Positions 62,236-64,000 of a stretch of 64,000 nucleotides of DNA are shown piece after piece. The translations under genes were made by a program, and so were the position numbers. The notes below the pieces were generated by a model. It saw only the letters and a list, made by a program, of their open reading frames with translations. It was not told where the DNA came from and ran no database searches. Position 1 is the first letter of the stretch; every line of letters begins with the position of its first letter. Source of the DNA: Diadophis punctatus similis (lineage: Eukaryota > Chordata > Lepidosauria > Squamata > Dipsadidae); the NCBI GenBank assembly GCA_023053685.1, contig JALIGW010000058.1, positions 749,001 through 813,000 on the forward strand. Direction: 5' to 3'.

Positions 62236-63098
62236 GGTCCCGCCTCCCTGCGGGGGAGGAGTGGGGCTGTGAAATCCAACCTCAATAGGAAATGATCTGA
62301 CCACAACAACAGGGTGGTGACTATATCCCCTACCTTCAGATCATCTCTCCACTGCCCCGAAAGAAACACTAGGTCAAGCGTGTGGCCTCCCTCATGAGTC
62401 GGATCCTGGATTACTTGGGTCAGGTCCATGGTTGTCATGGAATTCATGAACTCCTGAACTGCACCAGAGGTTTCGCCAGCCGAAGGCAGGTTAAGGTCCC
62501 CCAGCACCATAAGCCTGGGGAACTCCACCGCCAGGCTAGGTATCACCTCAAGCAGCTCAGGCAGGGCCTTAGTAACATAGCTGGGAAGCAGGTACACTAA
62601 CAGAAGGCCCACCTGAACCCCTAAGTCCAACTTCAGAAGGAGCATCTCACACCCAACAATCTCCGGGGCAGGGATCCTACGAGGATGCAGATTCCGGTGC
62701 GTTATAATAGCCACTCCTCCTCCCCTTCCCTGGGGTCGTGAATGATGCTGCACTGAGAAACCGTCTGGGCTTATCTCAGAGAGGGCTACTCCCCCCTCCT
62801 GGCCCAGCCAGGTCTCAGTTATACATACCAGGTCCGCCCCCTCATCAGTGATTAAATCACGTATCAGGGGGGCTTTGTTGACAATCAACCTGGCATTCAG
62901 CAGCATCATCCTGAGCCCAGGGCCCTGAAAACCCTGGTTGCCAGGTACTCGGGTTGAGCAAGATGGAACCACATTGGAGGGGCTGGAACAAGGGATCGCT
63001 TGTGAACAGCGAGGTCTTATTCCCCGAGAGCCCCCCACCCCTCTGCTCCCGCCATACCTACCTCTTCCCATCATGACCGGAATATTCCAGCTCTCCAC
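62236..63098 (-). CDS. Outer L2 ORF2: endonuclease domain
   Basis: The frame opens at ATG 63098 and stays open to the hAT junction. The apurinic/apyrimidinic endonuclease fold is visible: MLLNARLIVNK (substrate-binding Asn), VCITETWL (catalytic Glu), LMVLGDLNLP (Asp/Asn pair), HTLDLVFLSG and WSDHFLLRLDF (Ser-Asp-His). The enzyme nicks target DNA to prime reverse transcription. The frame runs into hAT sequence after AGPTR and ends inside the transposon at 62049, so the protein is truncated by the insertion. Confidence 0.92.
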
Positions 63099-63299
63099 CC
63101 CCCCGAGATCCCCTCCCCCTCCCCCCTGGTCCTCCTTGCTCCCTGCAGGCCATCCATACCATCCACACTGAGCTGGGGGTCGAAATCAAGGCCCCCTCCG
63201 CTTCTGTTTCCACATTCAGCAGAGGGGGTCGGAATCCCAGCGCCCGACTTCTTCATTTCTTCACAATCATTCAAGCTACTCATACACCCATACCAATCG

Positions 63300-64000
63300 T
63301 CATCACTACTCTCTCACACCCACACAACATATCAGAGGTAGAAACACAAGTTTATAACACAAGTTTAAAACAAAAGGAGGAACCATCCAAGTAAGGGTAT
63401 GCTGGGAAGACAGATCCCCTGCCTAGCCTCAGCCTGTTCTGTCCTTTTTCATATGATGTCTTTGAGAACTCCTAGGGAGAAACGTCGGGAAGATTAAAAA
63501 GTCTCCAGTTCTTAAAATCTGTATACATTTACTATTCTTCATGGCATAATAGGGATCATCAGGGAGTTGATAATCCAGGGGTCGTGAAAACTCTCCCTTA
63601 CTCAAATGTCTTTGGGAGCCCACAATCCCCCTCCCCTCGGTATACGATTGACCTCTACCCGAGGGGGGGGTTCCCCCGCAAGGAACGTACACACCAGGGA
63701 AAAGTGCTAGTCACCGCAATAATCCACCACATCTTTGTCCCGATCGTAATGGTCGTTAAAACGCCCAGGGACACCCACGGCGACAGAGATGGTAATAGAT
63801 GGAAGAACAGCCACAATGACTATAATCGCCTCGGGTACAGCTGGCGGCAATGGAGGGTGCAGCCCTTGGAAAATACCTCTGCGTCCGTTTGATGCAAAGT
63901 TAGACTCCCACCAAGCAGCCAAAATGATGATAAAAACAACGATAATGGTGGCGGTAATGGTAGTGCTTTATAAGTGTTCCCCGGACATCAAAGGTTGGAG
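63300..64000. other. Unassigned right edge, possibly L2 5' region
   Basis: It may be the 5' untranslated or ORF1 region of the outer L2 (minus strand), but no motif supports this. It has no recognised exon. Confidence 0.3.

Overview
The window looks like a gene-poor, repeat-dense stretch of a squamate genome, most likely an advanced snake. Reasons: CR1 retrotransposon tails run into pentanucleotide arrays such as (ATTCT)n, a pattern known from snakes; L2, L1, CR1 and Rex1-like LINEs occur together with BEL/Pao and Gypsy-type LTR elements, Sauria-type SINEs and many short hAT and mariner-like DNA transposons; and there is a Kunitz-type inhibitor gene of the kind expanded in snakes. All assignments come from reading the sequence; no database search was run.

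Host genes. (1) A plus-strand two-exon gene (17752-17830 joined to 21867-23056) has a TATA-like box, a signal-peptide exon ending in phase 1, and one large exon encoding a Lys/Pro/Glu-rich low-complexity secreted protein of 422 residues, followed by an ATTAAA signal. (2) A minus-strand Kunitz gene has a signal exon at 42454-42559 and a Kunitz-domain exon at 37374-37550, both bounded by phase-1 splice sites; no terminal exon was identified. Both genes start with an MKP...LLLL signal exon of the same phase, which suggests a small cluster of related secreted-protein genes like the mammalian WFDC/Kunitz/seminogelin locus. (3) A 32-codon first exon of a MAP4K-family kinase (closest to MAP4K2 from memory) lies at 59371-59466 on the minus strand. 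It is not in its own locus: it sits inside a 4.56 kb hAT transposon.

Mobile DNA, left to right. 1-7.1 kb: Rex1-like 3' end, a 1.8 kb hAT inserted in a CR1 tail, and a 5'-truncated L2 with a 755-codon open RT frame. 7.1-17.3 kb: LTR-like fragment, mariner-like and MITE elements, and a Rex1 copy split by two DNA transposons, one a 2.07 kb fold-back element. 17.7-23.2 kb: secreted-protein gene with a MITE-filled intron. 23.2-27.8 kb: CR1, SINE and hAT copies. 27.8-36.4 kb: a decayed BEL/Pao element on the minus strand ending in a near-perfect 245-bp LTR palindrome. 36.4-43.3 kb: Kunitz gene with repeats. 43.5-45.9 kb: L1 interrupted by Rex1. 39.5-51.7 kb: duplicated blocks with compound microsatellites. 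51.7-54 kb: Gypsy-like LTR and a CR1. 54.6-64 kb: an L2 on the minus strand broken by a plus-strand L2 fragment and by the gene-carrying hAT, which itself holds another L2.

The most striking object is the hAT at 57668-62227. It has matching 15-bp inverted termini and a perfect 8-bp target duplication, and it carries a kinase first exon with its GC-rich promoter-like flank and a large fold-back repeat.
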